Shown here: piece after piece, positions 7,929-16,325 of the stretch
How positions within the stretch are numbered: position 1 is the first letter of the stretch
Layout: each line of letters begins with the position of its first letter
DNA from: JANJUB01 sp031386985
GTDB taxonomy: Bacteria; Armatimonadota; Fimbriimonadia; Fimbriimonadales; Fimbriimonadaceae
NCBI GenBank assembly: GCA_031386985.1
Contig: JANNCV010000044.1
Location: forward strand, 310,001 to 374,000
Reading direction: 5' to 3'
DNA: 64,000 nt
Made by a program: the position numbers and the translations under genes
The notes under the pieces: generated by a model
What the model saw: the letters and a program-made list of their open reading frames with translations, nothing else
Told to the model about the DNA's origin: nothing
The model's database searches: none

Positions 7929-8980
7929 CTCTTTCGATCTATTCTGGTTCGGATTGGGCGTCGTCGTTACGGGATGGCTGGGTTGAGTTGCAAGCTGATT
8001 CCATAACCGCGACGCCGTTTCAAACCTGGGAATGGCACGCGACCTGGGCATCGGTTTTTCGCGGAAAGCCGCGGGTTGTATTGGTTTCCGAAGGATCGGA
8101 TTTGGTTGGGTTGTATCCGATGGTTCAGGGAACACTTGCGCTACGGCCCATGGCTTGCGGTCCGAGCGACTACTTGCATCCCCTGGTTCGAACTGGGTTT
8201 GAAACGGCAGTTTGGGAGGCTTTGATGTCAGGCTTCCAGGGCGAGAAGTTGGTTGACCTCCACCAGATTTCAGCCCGCGTTCCCGCCCATTCCGCCCCCG
8301 AAAACGCAACCGTCCTCACCAACTCCACTTGCCTGACGGTTGATCTGCCGGATTCTTACGAGGCATACGTCAGCAAACTCAGTAAGAGCCTTCGTTACGA
8401 TGTGCGTCGCTTGGATCGAAGTTTGTTTGCCAGCGGCGAAGCCTCGATCGCGCGGGCAGATGAAGCGGGTTTGGGCAAGGCATTAGATGTGTTCCTTGAG
8501 CAACACCGCAAGCGTTGGAAGTCGAGAGGCTTGCCGGGCGCGTTCATGGGCAGATCAGAAGCGTTCCATCGTCGCTGGGTGGCGATTGCCGAGGAGAGGG
8601 GCTGGCTCCGCCTGAGCACCTTAATCTACCAAGGCAAGCCTATCGGCTCGATCTACGCCATGACTCACGGCGGCTCGTGCTACTACTACCAAGCTGGCTT
8701 CGATCCCGAGTTCTCCAGCATCTCCCCCGGCACGCTCTTGGTCGCGAATACAATCAAAGCCGCCATCGAAGAGGGCGTCAAGTCCTTCGACTTCTGCCGA
8801 GGCGATGAACCCTACAAGCGCCGATGGCAACCCGATCATGTTTACGTGAATCATCGCTTTTTGATTGGGACTTCACAGGTTCGCGAGCGGTATCTGAAAC
8901 AAGCGTGGCGCGTTGAGGAAAAAATTCGGGAGCGGCTGGAAGGTGGGTCGCTGTTCCCGAAGCGAAAGACGAAGCAATGA
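7877..8980 (+). CDS. GNAT/FemAB-like acetyltransferase (BioF2/CelD-like)
   Basis: A protein of about 350-367 residues with the duplicated GNAT fold seen in 'cellulose biosynthesis protein CelD/BioF2-like acetyltransferase' (Acetyltransf_6) proteins. Markers are TPFQTWEWHATWASVF near the start, SKSLRYDVRR in the middle and the C-terminal GSIYAMTHGGSCYYYQAGFD followed by FDFCRGDEPYKRRW. Such enzymes act in exopolysaccharide or cell-wall modification; the acceptor is unknown here. The start is uncertain: TTG 7877 overlaps the GH130 gene by 52 nt, while homologous sequence seems to begin near 7925. Confidence 0.85.
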   Translation: MLGFWLLERDCGLGETLTLSIYSGSDWASSLRDGWVELQADSITATPFQTWEWHATWASVFRGKPRVVLVSEGSDLVGLYPMVQGTLALRPMACGPSDYLHPLVRTGFETAVWEALMSGFQGEKLVDLHQISARVPAHSAPENATVLTNSTCLTVDLPDSYEAYVSKLSKSLRYDVRRLDRSLFASGEASIARADEAGLGKALDVFLEQHRKRWKSRGLPGAFMGRSEAFHRRWVAIAEERGWLRLSTLIYQGKPIGSIYAMTHGGSCYYYQAGFDPEFSSISPGTLLVANTIKAAIEEGVKSFDFCRGDEPYKRRWQPDHVYVNHRFLIGTSQVRERYLKQAWRVEEKIRERLEGGSLFPKRKTKQ

Positions 8981-9038
8981 GCAAAGCGAATCCTGCGAGA
9001 GCTCCCACGTTGCTTCGCAAGGTGCGGCTACGCTCATA

Positions 9039-9596
9039 ATGAGTTCAATGCGTTTAGATTTCCGAGATGGGCGGTTTGATGAGGGTGAACCGACGGCGGT
9101 GCGAACCGTGCTGGATTTGCGCGAAATCTGGCAGACCGAGCCCGATCCGGGCGATAATCGCGTTGTTTACCGGACCTACGGCCTCTCCGGCAACGACCAA
9201 GATCAACCCAACCTCCTCTACGCCTCCACCGTCATCGAACCGGGCGATGTTCATGGCGAATACTTCATGACGCGGGGGCACTTTCATGCAAAGCCTGAGC
9301 GAGGGGAGTGGATGCTGACTTTGCGCGGAAAAGGTGTACTCGTTTTGCGAGATCGGGAGGGTAGCGCTTGGTCGGAGCCGCTTTCGGCGGGCTCAGTTTG
9401 CTTGGTAGAGGGTTGTCATGCCCATCGGGTGGTTAATATGGGGGACGAGCCGCTGGTGTTTGTGGTGACATGGCTCGCCGATTGCGGTCACGATTACGAA
9501 ACCATTCGGCGCGAGGGGTTTGGACTAATCGTGACGAACTCTGTGCAATTGTTATGCGAAACCCAACACCTCCCAAACCCGTATATCCTAACCTAG
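9039..9596 (+). CDS. Glucose-6-phosphate isomerase, cupin type
   Basis: Interconverts glucose-6-phosphate and fructose-6-phosphate, using a metal-bound cupin barrel unrelated to the common PGI. The 185-residue product has the metal site GHFHAKPERGEW (two His and a Glu), the second cupin motif with HAHRVVN, and the family start around VYRTYGL and EPGDVHGEYFMTRG. I chose ATG 9039; an upstream in-frame extension has a biased Ser/Arg composition and overlaps the acetyltransferase gene. Known mainly from Archaea and scattered bacteria. The short stretch before the start (about 8985-9035) is GC-rich and repeat-like. Confidence 0.9.
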   Translation: MSSMRLDFRDGRFDEGEPTAVRTVLDLREIWQTEPDPGDNRVVYRTYGLSGNDQDQPNLLYASTVIEPGDVHGEYFMTRGHFHAKPERGEWMLTLRGKGVLVLRDREGSAWSEPLSAGSVCLVEGCHAHRVVNMGDEPLVFVVTWLADCGHDYETIRREGFGLIVTNSVQLLCETQHLPNPYILT

Positions 9597-9660
9597 CGCT
9601 CCCAATCGGCCCGCAAGTCCCATTCGCGAAAGCCGGTTTTGCGCCATACTGAACCTACGC

Positions 9661-10377
9661 GTGGCAAAGCCGAAAGTTGCGGTGATTATCCCGGCATACA
9701 ACGAAGAAGAGCGCATTGGCACCGTCCTGCGTGCGGTAAGTCAATGCAAACTTGCCGACGAAATTATCGTCGTGAGCGATGCGAGCAAAGATCGAACTGC
9801 GGCGGTAGCGAGGCAATTCCCTAACGTCCGCGTCCTCGAACTTCCCTTCAACACCGGCAAAGGTGGCGCTATGGCAGCGGGGGCAGGGGCGACCGATGCC
9901 GATATCCTGGCCTTTGTTGATGCTGACCTTGACGGCCTTAAAGGCACCCACGTTGACCAAATCATCCGCCCCATTCTGGAGCGGCGCTGCGATATGTGCA
10001 TCGGAGTTTTTCGGGGCGGCAAGTTCTGGTCCGACACCGCCCAGCGCATTTCGCCATACATCAGCGGGCAACGCGCGATGACGCGGCCCCTGTTTGATTC
10101 CATCCCATTCCTCTCTGAAATAAGAATGGGCGTAGAAGTGACGATCAACACGTACGCCAAGCGAAGCAAGGCACGCATTATGCGTACGGTTCTATCGGGC
10201 GTTAGCAACACCTATAAGGAAACCAAGCTGGGCCTCGTGAAGGGAGTTGCCGCGCGAACGAAAATGTATGCCGAAATTGTGCGCGCGATGCACCGTATCA
10301 ATCGTAAGAATAATCGTCCACCTAGCGCTCGCACAACAATGCGCGAAAGGAAGGCTCGTGGCAAACGTTGGAAGTAA
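9661..10377 (+). CDS. Glycosyltransferase family 2
   Basis: A 238-residue GT-A fold enzyme. It starts with VAVIIPAYNEEERIG, has VSDASKDRT in the nucleotide-sugar region and the metal-binding FVDADLDGL motif. The C-terminal 40 residues are very basic (KARGKRWK), perhaps contacting membrane phospholipid. No transmembrane helix. Start is GTG 9661. The 3' end overlaps the next gene's GTG by 20 nt, so the pair is coupled. Donor and acceptor cannot be read from the sequence. Confidence 0.85.
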   Translation: MAKPKVAVIIPAYNEEERIGTVLRAVSQCKLADEIIVVSDASKDRTAAVARQFPNVRVLELPFNTGKGGAMAAGAGATDADILAFVDADLDGLKGTHVDQIIRPILERRCDMCIGVFRGGKFWSDTAQRISPYISGQRAMTRPLFDSIPFLSEIRMGVEVTINTYAKRSKARIMRTVLSGVSNTYKETKLGLVKGVAARTKMYAEIVRAMHRINRKNNRPPSARTTMRERKARGKRWK

Positions 10378-11497
10378 AGCTGTGATTTTGATTTCGCTTT
10401 TATTGGGGGTGGGGTGTGCTAAGCCGATCGTAAAAGAGCCGGCCTGGGTTGCTCCGTCAATTGTTCAAAAGGTGCCCGTTTCGGCTCTTGGCAAACGCAC
10501 CGTCGTGATTTATAATCGCTTAGTGGAGGGCGCAAAGGAACTTGCCGAATATTACGCCGCAAAAAGGGGATTACCCAGCGAGAACATCGTCATAACCGCT
10601 CTGGTGAAAACTGAAGATATGTCATTGGGTGAGCTTCAGAACAACTTGTTTGCGCATTTGGGCCAAAAGATCAAGGAACTGAAGGGCAAGGGACAACCCA
10701 TTGATTTCGTTGTGTTGGCCAAGGGAATCCCCATCCGTGTTTGGCAAGATCGAAATTATTCGGTAGATGGCTATGTTGCTACGATGGATATGCAGATTCC
10801 TAACGTGAAAAACGACCCTCCGACGGGTGAAGAGCTACGAAAAATCGCAAATCCATACTTCGGGAAAAACGAGCCTTTCAGTCACTCGAAGTTCGGATTC
10901 TATCTCGTGACCCGACTCGATGGATACACGTTTGATGATGCTCGGCGGTTGGTGGATAACTCCGCCGCCGCCAAACCCAACAAGGGCCCATTCTTTTTAG
11001 ACAGCGACCCCGGCCGTAGGTCGGGTGGGTATCAGGAACTTGAGACGAGCATGACCAACTCTGAAAAGAACTTGAAGGCTAAAGGTCTTGAGGTGGTTTT
11101 CGAATCAAGCAATACCTTCGTGAAACCTGGACAGGCTGTCGCCGGCTATGCCAGTTGGGGGAGCAACGACGGACACTTTGATTTGGAGGCTTATCGGGGA
11201 ATCCAGTTTTTGCCCGGCGCGATTGTTGAAACATTCGTTTCGACGAGTGGTCGAACGTTTATTCCAGGGACACAAAGTGGTCAAAGCCTGATTGCGGACC
11301 TGATCAAAAGTGGAGTCACAGGTGTTAAGGGTTACGTAAACGAGCCTTACGCCTTTGCGTTGGCTAAGCCTGACATTTTGTTTGATCGCTACACCGCTGG
11401 CTACACTTTGGCGGAAAGCTTCTACATGGCTTCTCCCTTGCTGAAATGGAAGGATATCGTGGTGGGGGATGCCATTTGCGCCCCATACAAGAAATGA
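10358..11497 (+). CDS. TIGR03790 family protein (exosortase-associated)
   Basis: A 379-residue exported protein with an N-terminal hydrophobic segment ending VGC, possibly a lipoprotein signal although the lipobox is weak. It contains the family hallmarks ELAEYYAAKRGLPSENI, VVLAKGIPIRVW, AGYASWGSNDGHFD and SGVTGVKGYVNEP followed by DILFDRYTAGYTLAESFY. The family has no known activity but is recorded as restricted to genomes with exosortase. That agrees with the two PEP-CTERM proteins in this window. GTG 10358 was chosen because AAGGAAGG precedes it. Confidence 0.85.
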   Translation: MANVGSKAVILISLLLGVGCAKPIVKEPAWVAPSIVQKVPVSALGKRTVVIYNRLVEGAKELAEYYAAKRGLPSENIVITALVKTEDMSLGELQNNLFAHLGQKIKELKGKGQPIDFVVLAKGIPIRVWQDRNYSVDGYVATMDMQIPNVKNDPPTGEELRKIANPYFGKNEPFSHSKFGFYLVTRLDGYTFDDARRLVDNSAAAKPNKGPFFLDSDPGRRSGGYQELETSMTNSEKNLKAKGLEVVFESSNTFVKPGQAVAGYASWGSNDGHFDLEAYRGIQFLPGAIVETFVSTSGRTFIPGTQSGQSLIADLIKSGVTGVKGYVNEPYAFALAKPDILFDRYTAGYTLAESFYMASPLLKWKDIVVGDAICAPYKK

Positions 11498-12597
11498 ACG
11501 ATCCCCTGATACAGCCCGCCGGACTCCTAGCTCGACCGATCGAGCCGCTTCATCCCGAGGATTCCCTTCACCGAGCGGCGTTTATTATTCGCACCACAGT
11601 TGGGCATGTCGCTCCCGTAACCGCGGGCGGACGCTATATTGGGGTCGTTAGCGAGTCCTCGCTAGAGCAAATTCTAGCGGAGGGAATAGACCTTACCAAT
11701 CCGGTTGTGGATGCCGTCGTAAGCCACCCAACGATCGCGGCGAGTGCAACCGGGGCGGAAGTGCTACGAGTGTTGCAATCGTCGAATGTTGACCAACTTG
11801 TGGTCGTTAGCCAAGATCAGCAGGCAATTGGGCTCATCTCGGCCAGCGATTTGTTCCCACGCAAGATTCCACGCCCCGTCCCCGCGATGATTGGCGGAAT
11901 GGCAACTCCGTTTGGCGTGTATTTAACGAATGGTTCCGTTTCGGGCGGAGTGAGTCGTTGGGCTCTGATTGCAACCGGGGCGGTGATGGGAGCGATGTTC
12001 GTGCTCGCCAACGTGATTACATCTCTCGTCTATCCCTTTCTCCCGAAGACGGATTTGATGAGCAGCTTTGGCAATAACGTGCTCCCGTACCTCCTGTTTT
12101 TATTACAAATGCGCCTATTTCCAATCTCGGGAACGCATGCAGCGGAGCATCAAACGGTTCACGCGCTTGAGCGCAATGAGGAGTTGGAGCCAGATGTGAT
12201 TAAGCGAATGCCACGCGTTCATCCTCGCTGTGGAACCAACATTGCGGTAGGATTTTCGCTGTTCTCTGGTGTATTTTTGGGGACTCACGAGTGGATTCCG
12301 GACGAGAGCTTTAGGTTCCTGTTGGCCCTCATCGTAACAGCTTTCACCTTTAGACCGCTGGGCGGATTGGTTCAATGGGCCATAACCACCAAGCCCGCCA
12401 CCGATAAGCAAATCCAGAGCGGGATTAAGGCAGGAAAGGAACTTCTTGATAACTACGCGAAAAATCGGAGAGTATTGCCATCACCGTTCGAGCGCATCCT
12501 TAACATGGGAATTCTGCAACTCTTCGTTGGGTCAGCATCCGTAATCTTGCCCGTTCAACTGATTTCTGATTGGCTCCAGCTTTCGATTGGCCTTTGA
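11494..12597 (+). CDS. CBS-domain pair fused to DUF1385 membrane protein
   Basis: The ATG overlaps the upstream stop (ATGA). Residues 1-125 form two CBS repeats (IRTTVGHVAPVTAGGRYIGVV and LQSSNVDQLVVVSQ), a usual adenine-nucleotide sensor. The rest is a DUF1385-type protein with several membrane segments and the conserved HAAEHQTVHALE and RVHPRCGTNIAVG motifs. Those His/Glu/Cys residues suggest a metal site, and DUF1385 proteins are described as predicted metal-dependent membrane enzymes. The CBS fusion is not the usual form. Confidence 0.82.
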   Translation: MNDPLIQPAGLLARPIEPLHPEDSLHRAAFIIRTTVGHVAPVTAGGRYIGVVSESSLEQILAEGIDLTNPVVDAVVSHPTIAASATGAEVLRVLQSSNVDQLVVVSQDQQAIGLISASDLFPRKIPRPVPAMIGGMATPFGVYLTNGSVSGGVSRWALIATGAVMGAMFVLANVITSLVYPFLPKTDLMSSFGNNVLPYLLFLLQMRLFPISGTHAAEHQTVHALERNEELEPDVIKRMPRVHPRCGTNIAVGFSLFSGVFLGTHEWIPDESFRFLLALIVTAFTFRPLGGLVQWAITTKPATDKQIQSGIKAGKELLDNYAKNRRVLPSPFERILNMGILQLFVGSASVILPVQLISDWLQLSIGL

Positions 12598-12598
12598 G

Positions 12599-12937
12599 TT
12601 AGCCTGCTTGGCGCATTTTCGATTGGGCGTAAATTACGCTTCGATCCAGCCAATGTAAGAATCGCTCATAGTTGTCGAGAATATCACGTGGCATGCAGAC
12701 ATACTCTCGCATTGGCTCCATATTGGGGTCTGGGCGTAAGGGCCCGGCGCCGGGCAATCCCATTGCTTCGGCAATATCGTCTGGGCTGAGTTTGAGCCCA
12801 AGGTCCTCGCCAATGAGAAAAGCGAACATTTTCTCGCCGGTGTAGATCCCCATGCCCCCGAACATTCGGCGTGCGCGAACATCGTAACCTTCGGCTGCGC
12901 GCATCATTTGTTCGTATCGGAGAGGGCGATAGACCAT
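12599..12937 (-). CDS. TfoX N-terminal domain protein
   Basis: A 112-residue protein. Residues 15-100 match the TfoX_N domain: VRARRMFGGMGIYTGEKMFA followed by LGLKLSPDD and the C-terminal REYVCMPRDIL. In Haemophilus TfoX (Sxy) is a competence co-activator. Single-domain TfoX_N proteins are widespread and of unclear role. Convergent with the CBS-DUF1385 gene, one base between the stop codons. Confidence 0.85.
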   Translation of the reverse strand: MVYRPLRYEQMMRAAEGYDVRARRMFGGMGIYTGEKMFAFLIGEDLGLKLSPDDIAEAMGLPGAGPLRPDPNMEPMREYVCMPRDILDNYERFLHWLDRSVIYAQSKMRQAG

Positions 12938-12982
12938 TTATACCCAGACGGGCAAGCCACTAAGGCAAGACTGAAGTAAGAA

Positions 12983-13507
12983 TTATACACCATTAATTGC
13001 AGAATCCGGCGATTTTTGAACCTGTTCTTCAATTTCTTCCTCAGGAGCAGGCTTCTTCAGGCTCTCAAAGGTCCACCGCACACACAATATTGCGGCCGCA
13101 ACACTGATGCAGGCATCGGCAATATTGAATACTGGGAAGTTAACAAAGGTCACTTGAATCATGTCCGTGACCTTGCCATGCCAGAGGCGATCAATCAGAT
13201 TTCCAAGCGCACCACTGGCCAGTAAGCCCATCGCGGAATGAACCCACAGGCTATCGTTCGGCTGCTTATAAGTGTGCCGCCCCGCCATCACCGCGATGAC
13301 GATGGCGATGGGGGAAAGGTACACGCCGAGGCCCTGAAGTTTGCCAAACGCGATGCCTTCGTTGTAGGTAAGCGTGAGGTCAAACAAGCCCCGAATCGCC
13401 ACCATTGATTGGCTTTCGCTGAAATGACCCCTGGTCCAGAATTTTACGGCTTGATCAATAACGATGAATCCGATGAAATAGATCCAAAAGACCTTCTTTG
13501 AGTTCAC
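12983..13507 (-). CDS. lspA: Lipoprotein signal peptidase II
   Basis: Cleaves prolipoprotein signal peptides after lipid modification. The 174-residue membrane protein has four hydrophobic segments, LTYNEGIAFG, the conserved GNLIDRLWHGKVTDM with the first catalytic Asp, and FNIADACIS with the second. A cytosolic tail of about 25 Pro/Glu-rich residues follows. GTG start 13507 overlaps the ileS stop as GTGA, the classic ileS-lspA arrangement. Confidence 0.96.
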   Translation of the reverse strand: MNSKKVFWIYFIGFIVIDQAVKFWTRGHFSESQSMVAIRGLFDLTLTYNEGIAFGKLQGLGVYLSPIAIVIAVMAGRHTYKQPNDSLWVHSAMGLLASGALGNLIDRLWHGKVTDMIQVTFVNFPVFNIADACISVAAAILCVRWTFESLKKPAPEEEIEEQVQKSPDSAINGV

Positions 13508-16266
13508 CAGCCAACCGCCCGTCGGTCGCGGTCGCTTAACCAGCGATCATTGATCAGCTTCACGTCCGGCCTTCGCACCCGACTTCGTTCACACTTAGGA
13601 TATTCGCTCAACCGGAACGAGAACGCTTCCGGGCCATCAACAAGTTCCACCGCACTCATTTTATAGAAGACCGCAAGCTCGTTTGGGTCGAACTCTCGCA
13701 GCGGAGCGAGTTGATCAACAGAGTTTGTCACTCGCACGATCACATCTTGGGAGTCCTTCACTTCGTTTTCGGTTTTCCATGCCTCGAAAGCGGCGTAGCA
13801 ATCTGCACGCTCAGCGATCATCGCGCTGATTTTGCGCTGAACGGAGTTTTCCGCGATCTCGGCCCGACGTTCGTTTGATGGTGGCTGAATAACCTCCAAA
13901 TGCACGGAGTCCAGTTGATTGTACATGGGGATTCGATGATAGATTTCCTCGGCGGTGTGGGGCAAAAGGGGCGCGATCAGCTTGGTGATCGCGATCAAAA
14001 CGGTGTGACAAGCTTTCTGCCCGGATCTCCTCGAAGCCCAATCCGCGCCATCGCAATACATGCGGTCCTTGATTCCGTCGGCATAGACTTTTGAAAGCTC
14101 CTTCGCGCAGAAGTTGTGGACACTTTCTATCACTCTTCGATAATCAAAAACCATGTAGGCATCCGCGCAATCGGCCACGAGTAGCTCGGTTTGCTCGATA
14201 ATCCATTGGTCCAAATCATTGCAGATTGTAGTTTCAGGCTGATCGAAATCGTATAAGTTTTGGTGCAGAAACTTCAGCGTATTGCGAACCGTCCGATATT
14301 GCTCACCGAATTGTTTCAGCAAAGCATCATAACACGGAACGTCGTTCGCCCAATCTACGCTAGCGACCCAATACCGCAAGACATCGGCTCCATATTTTGC
14401 GCAAACCTCCATGGGGTCAATGACGTTTCCGAGTCGCTTCGACATCTTCATGCCATTCGCATCCATTACGAATCCGTGAGTGACAACTTCCCTATAAGGG
14501 GCTCGGCCCCTTGTTCCAACGCCGATAATGAGCGACGAGTTGAACCAGCCCCGATGTTGATCGGAGCCTTCAAGATAAAGTTCCGCGGGGAGTTCTTCTT
14601 TCCATTCCGGTTCGACGTTCCCTTCGTGCACCGCGACCGAAGTCGAGCCGCTGTCAAACCACTCATCAAGAACATCGGTTTCCTTTGCGAATTCTGTCTC
14701 ACCTGTGACCGGGTGCCGGTAGCCGCTCGGCAAAATGTCGGCGGCCTCACGTTCAAACCAGGCGTCGGAACCCTCGGTTTCAACTAGTTTAGCAACAGCC
14801 TCGATCGCGATGGGGTCCAAAACGGGTTCGCGGCTCTCTTTGCCGTAGAAAATCGGGATGCCGACGCCCCAGGGCCGCTGGCGCGAGATACACCAATCCG
14901 GGCGATTCTCGATCATTGAGCTGATCCGATTCTTTCCCGACTCCGGTCGCCAAGATACGTTGTTGATCTCGGCAAGTGCCGTCTTGCGCAGATCGTTATG
15001 ATCCAAGCTGACAAACCACTGCTCGGTGGCGCGGAAGATCACCGGTTTGCCATCGCGCTCAGCATGGGGGTAAGAATGGCTGAAGTCGGAAACGTGAAGC
15101 AGATGCCCAAGCTGTTGAAGTCGATTTACAACGACTTCGTCGCAATTCTTGTAATAGATCCCTTCAAACTCACCCGCTTCGCTCGTGAGAACGCCCTTTT
15201 CGTTAACGGGGCATAGAATGGGGAGGTTGTTCTTTATGCCGGTGTAGAAGTCATCGCGCCCATGTCCGGGGGCGGTATGAACAACGCCCGTGCCGTCTTC
15301 GGTCGTCACATAATCGGCCAACACCGCGATGCTATCGCGCCCGAAAACGGGGTGAGCGAAAACGACCTCTTGAAGCTGAGCCCCCAGAAGGATCAAAACT
15401 ACCTCGTGAGCTTCCCAGCCACAGCTCGCGGCGGTCTTTTCAATTAATCCTTCAAAAGTCAAGTAGTGATCATTCCCAACTTTGACGAGGGCGTAGTTGA
15501 ACTCGGGGTGAAACGCGCAAGCCAAGTTTGCGGGGATCGTCCAGGGAGTTGTCGTCCAGATGACGGTGAAGACATTTAAAAGCCCACGAAACACGCCATT
15601 GGGATCAGATTTCAATGGGAACCGAACGTAAATCGCTTTCGAAACGTGATCTTGATAAATGATCTCGGTATCAGCCAGAGCCGTCTGCGAAGTGGGCGAC
15701 CAGAGCGTTGGTCGGAGGCCCTTGTAAACATAACCTCCCTCAACAAGCCGCTTAAAAACTCGCACGATCTCAGCTTCAAACTTGAAGTTCATCGTCGTGT
15801 AGGGCTTCTCCCATAGGCCAAAAATGCCGAGCCGCTGGAACTGTTCGGATTGTAACTTGATGTATTTAGCCGCATGCTCACGGCAGGCCCTTCTTAAAGT
15901 AACCACGTCCGGCGTTTCCTTCTTCTCCGCAAATGCCTTCATAACGGCTTGCTCGATCGGCAGGCCATGATTATCAAATCCGGGCACGTAGGGTGCTCGA
16001 AAACCAAGCGCGCAATGGGATTTCACCACGAAGTCTTTTATGATTTTTTGGAACGCGGTTCCGATATGAATGGGGCTATTCGTGTAGGGCGGGCCGTCGT
16101 GCAGCAAGAACCTTGGCGAACCCTTTCGCGCCTCCTGGCACCGATGATAGATTCCAATCTCCGCCCATTTGGCCTGAAGTTCAGGCTCGCGAGTGGGCAA
16201 ATCCGCCTTCATTGGAAGAGCGAAATCTGGGTCCTTGGGCAAATTAAGGGTTTGCTTGAAATCCAT
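13504..16266 (-). CDS. ileS: Isoleucyl-tRNA synthetase
   Basis: Charges tRNA-Ile. 920 residues with the full class Ia layout: LLHDGPPYTN at the active-site entrance, GLRPTLWSPTSQTAL, the CP1 editing domain (TTTPWTIPANLA and GTGVVHTAPGHG), the substrate motif ending GWFNSSL and the KMSKR loop (NGMKMSKRLGNVIDP). Two oddities: the HIGH signature reads HIGT, and the C-terminal zinc finger is reduced to a single cysteine (KCERSRVRRPDV). ATG 16266 chosen because GAGG lies just upstream and the conserved DFKQTLNLPK follows. Overlaps lspA by 4 nt. Confidence 0.96.
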   Translation of the reverse strand: MDFKQTLNLPKDPDFALPMKADLPTREPELQAKWAEIGIYHRCQEARKGSPRFLLHDGPPYTNSPIHIGTAFQKIIKDFVVKSHCALGFRAPYVPGFDNHGLPIEQAVMKAFAEKKETPDVVTLRRACREHAAKYIKLQSEQFQRLGIFGLWEKPYTTMNFKFEAEIVRVFKRLVEGGYVYKGLRPTLWSPTSQTALADTEIIYQDHVSKAIYVRFPLKSDPNGVFRGLLNVFTVIWTTTPWTIPANLACAFHPEFNYALVKVGNDHYLTFEGLIEKTAASCGWEAHEVVLILLGAQLQEVVFAHPVFGRDSIAVLADYVTTEDGTGVVHTAPGHGRDDFYTGIKNNLPILCPVNEKGVLTSEAGEFEGIYYKNCDEVVVNRLQQLGHLLHVSDFSHSYPHAERDGKPVIFRATEQWFVSLDHNDLRKTALAEINNVSWRPESGKNRISSMIENRPDWCISRQRPWGVGIPIFYGKESREPVLDPIAIEAVAKLVETEGSDAWFEREAADILPSGYRHPVTGETEFAKETDVLDEWFDSGSTSVAVHEGNVEPEWKEELPAELYLEGSDQHRGWFNSSLIIGVGTRGRAPYREVVTHGFVMDANGMKMSKRLGNVIDPMEVCAKYGADVLRYWVASVDWANDVPCYDALLKQFGEQYRTVRNTLKFLHQNLYDFDQPETTICNDLDQWIIEQTELLVADCADAYMVFDYRRVIESVHNFCAKELSKVYADGIKDRMYCDGADWASRRSGQKACHTVLIAITKLIAPLLPHTAEEIYHRIPMYNQLDSVHLEVIQPPSNERRAEIAENSVQRKISAMIAERADCYAAFEAWKTENEVKDSQDVIVRVTNSVDQLAPLREFDPNELAVFYKMSAVELVDGPEAFSFRLSEYPKCERSRVRRPDVKLINDRWLSDRDRRAVGW

Positions 16267-16325
16267 GGGAGGCCTCGGGCCATTGGCCCAGCTTCCCAAT
16301 TTTACCGCTTTAGGTTCAATCTGGA

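Noticed and set aside
16267..16325. T-box or other riboswitch before ileS
   Set aside because: Only a short GGGCC-ATT-GGCCC hairpin is present in a ~60-nt gap. There is no T-box sequence, no anti-terminator and no room for the leader.
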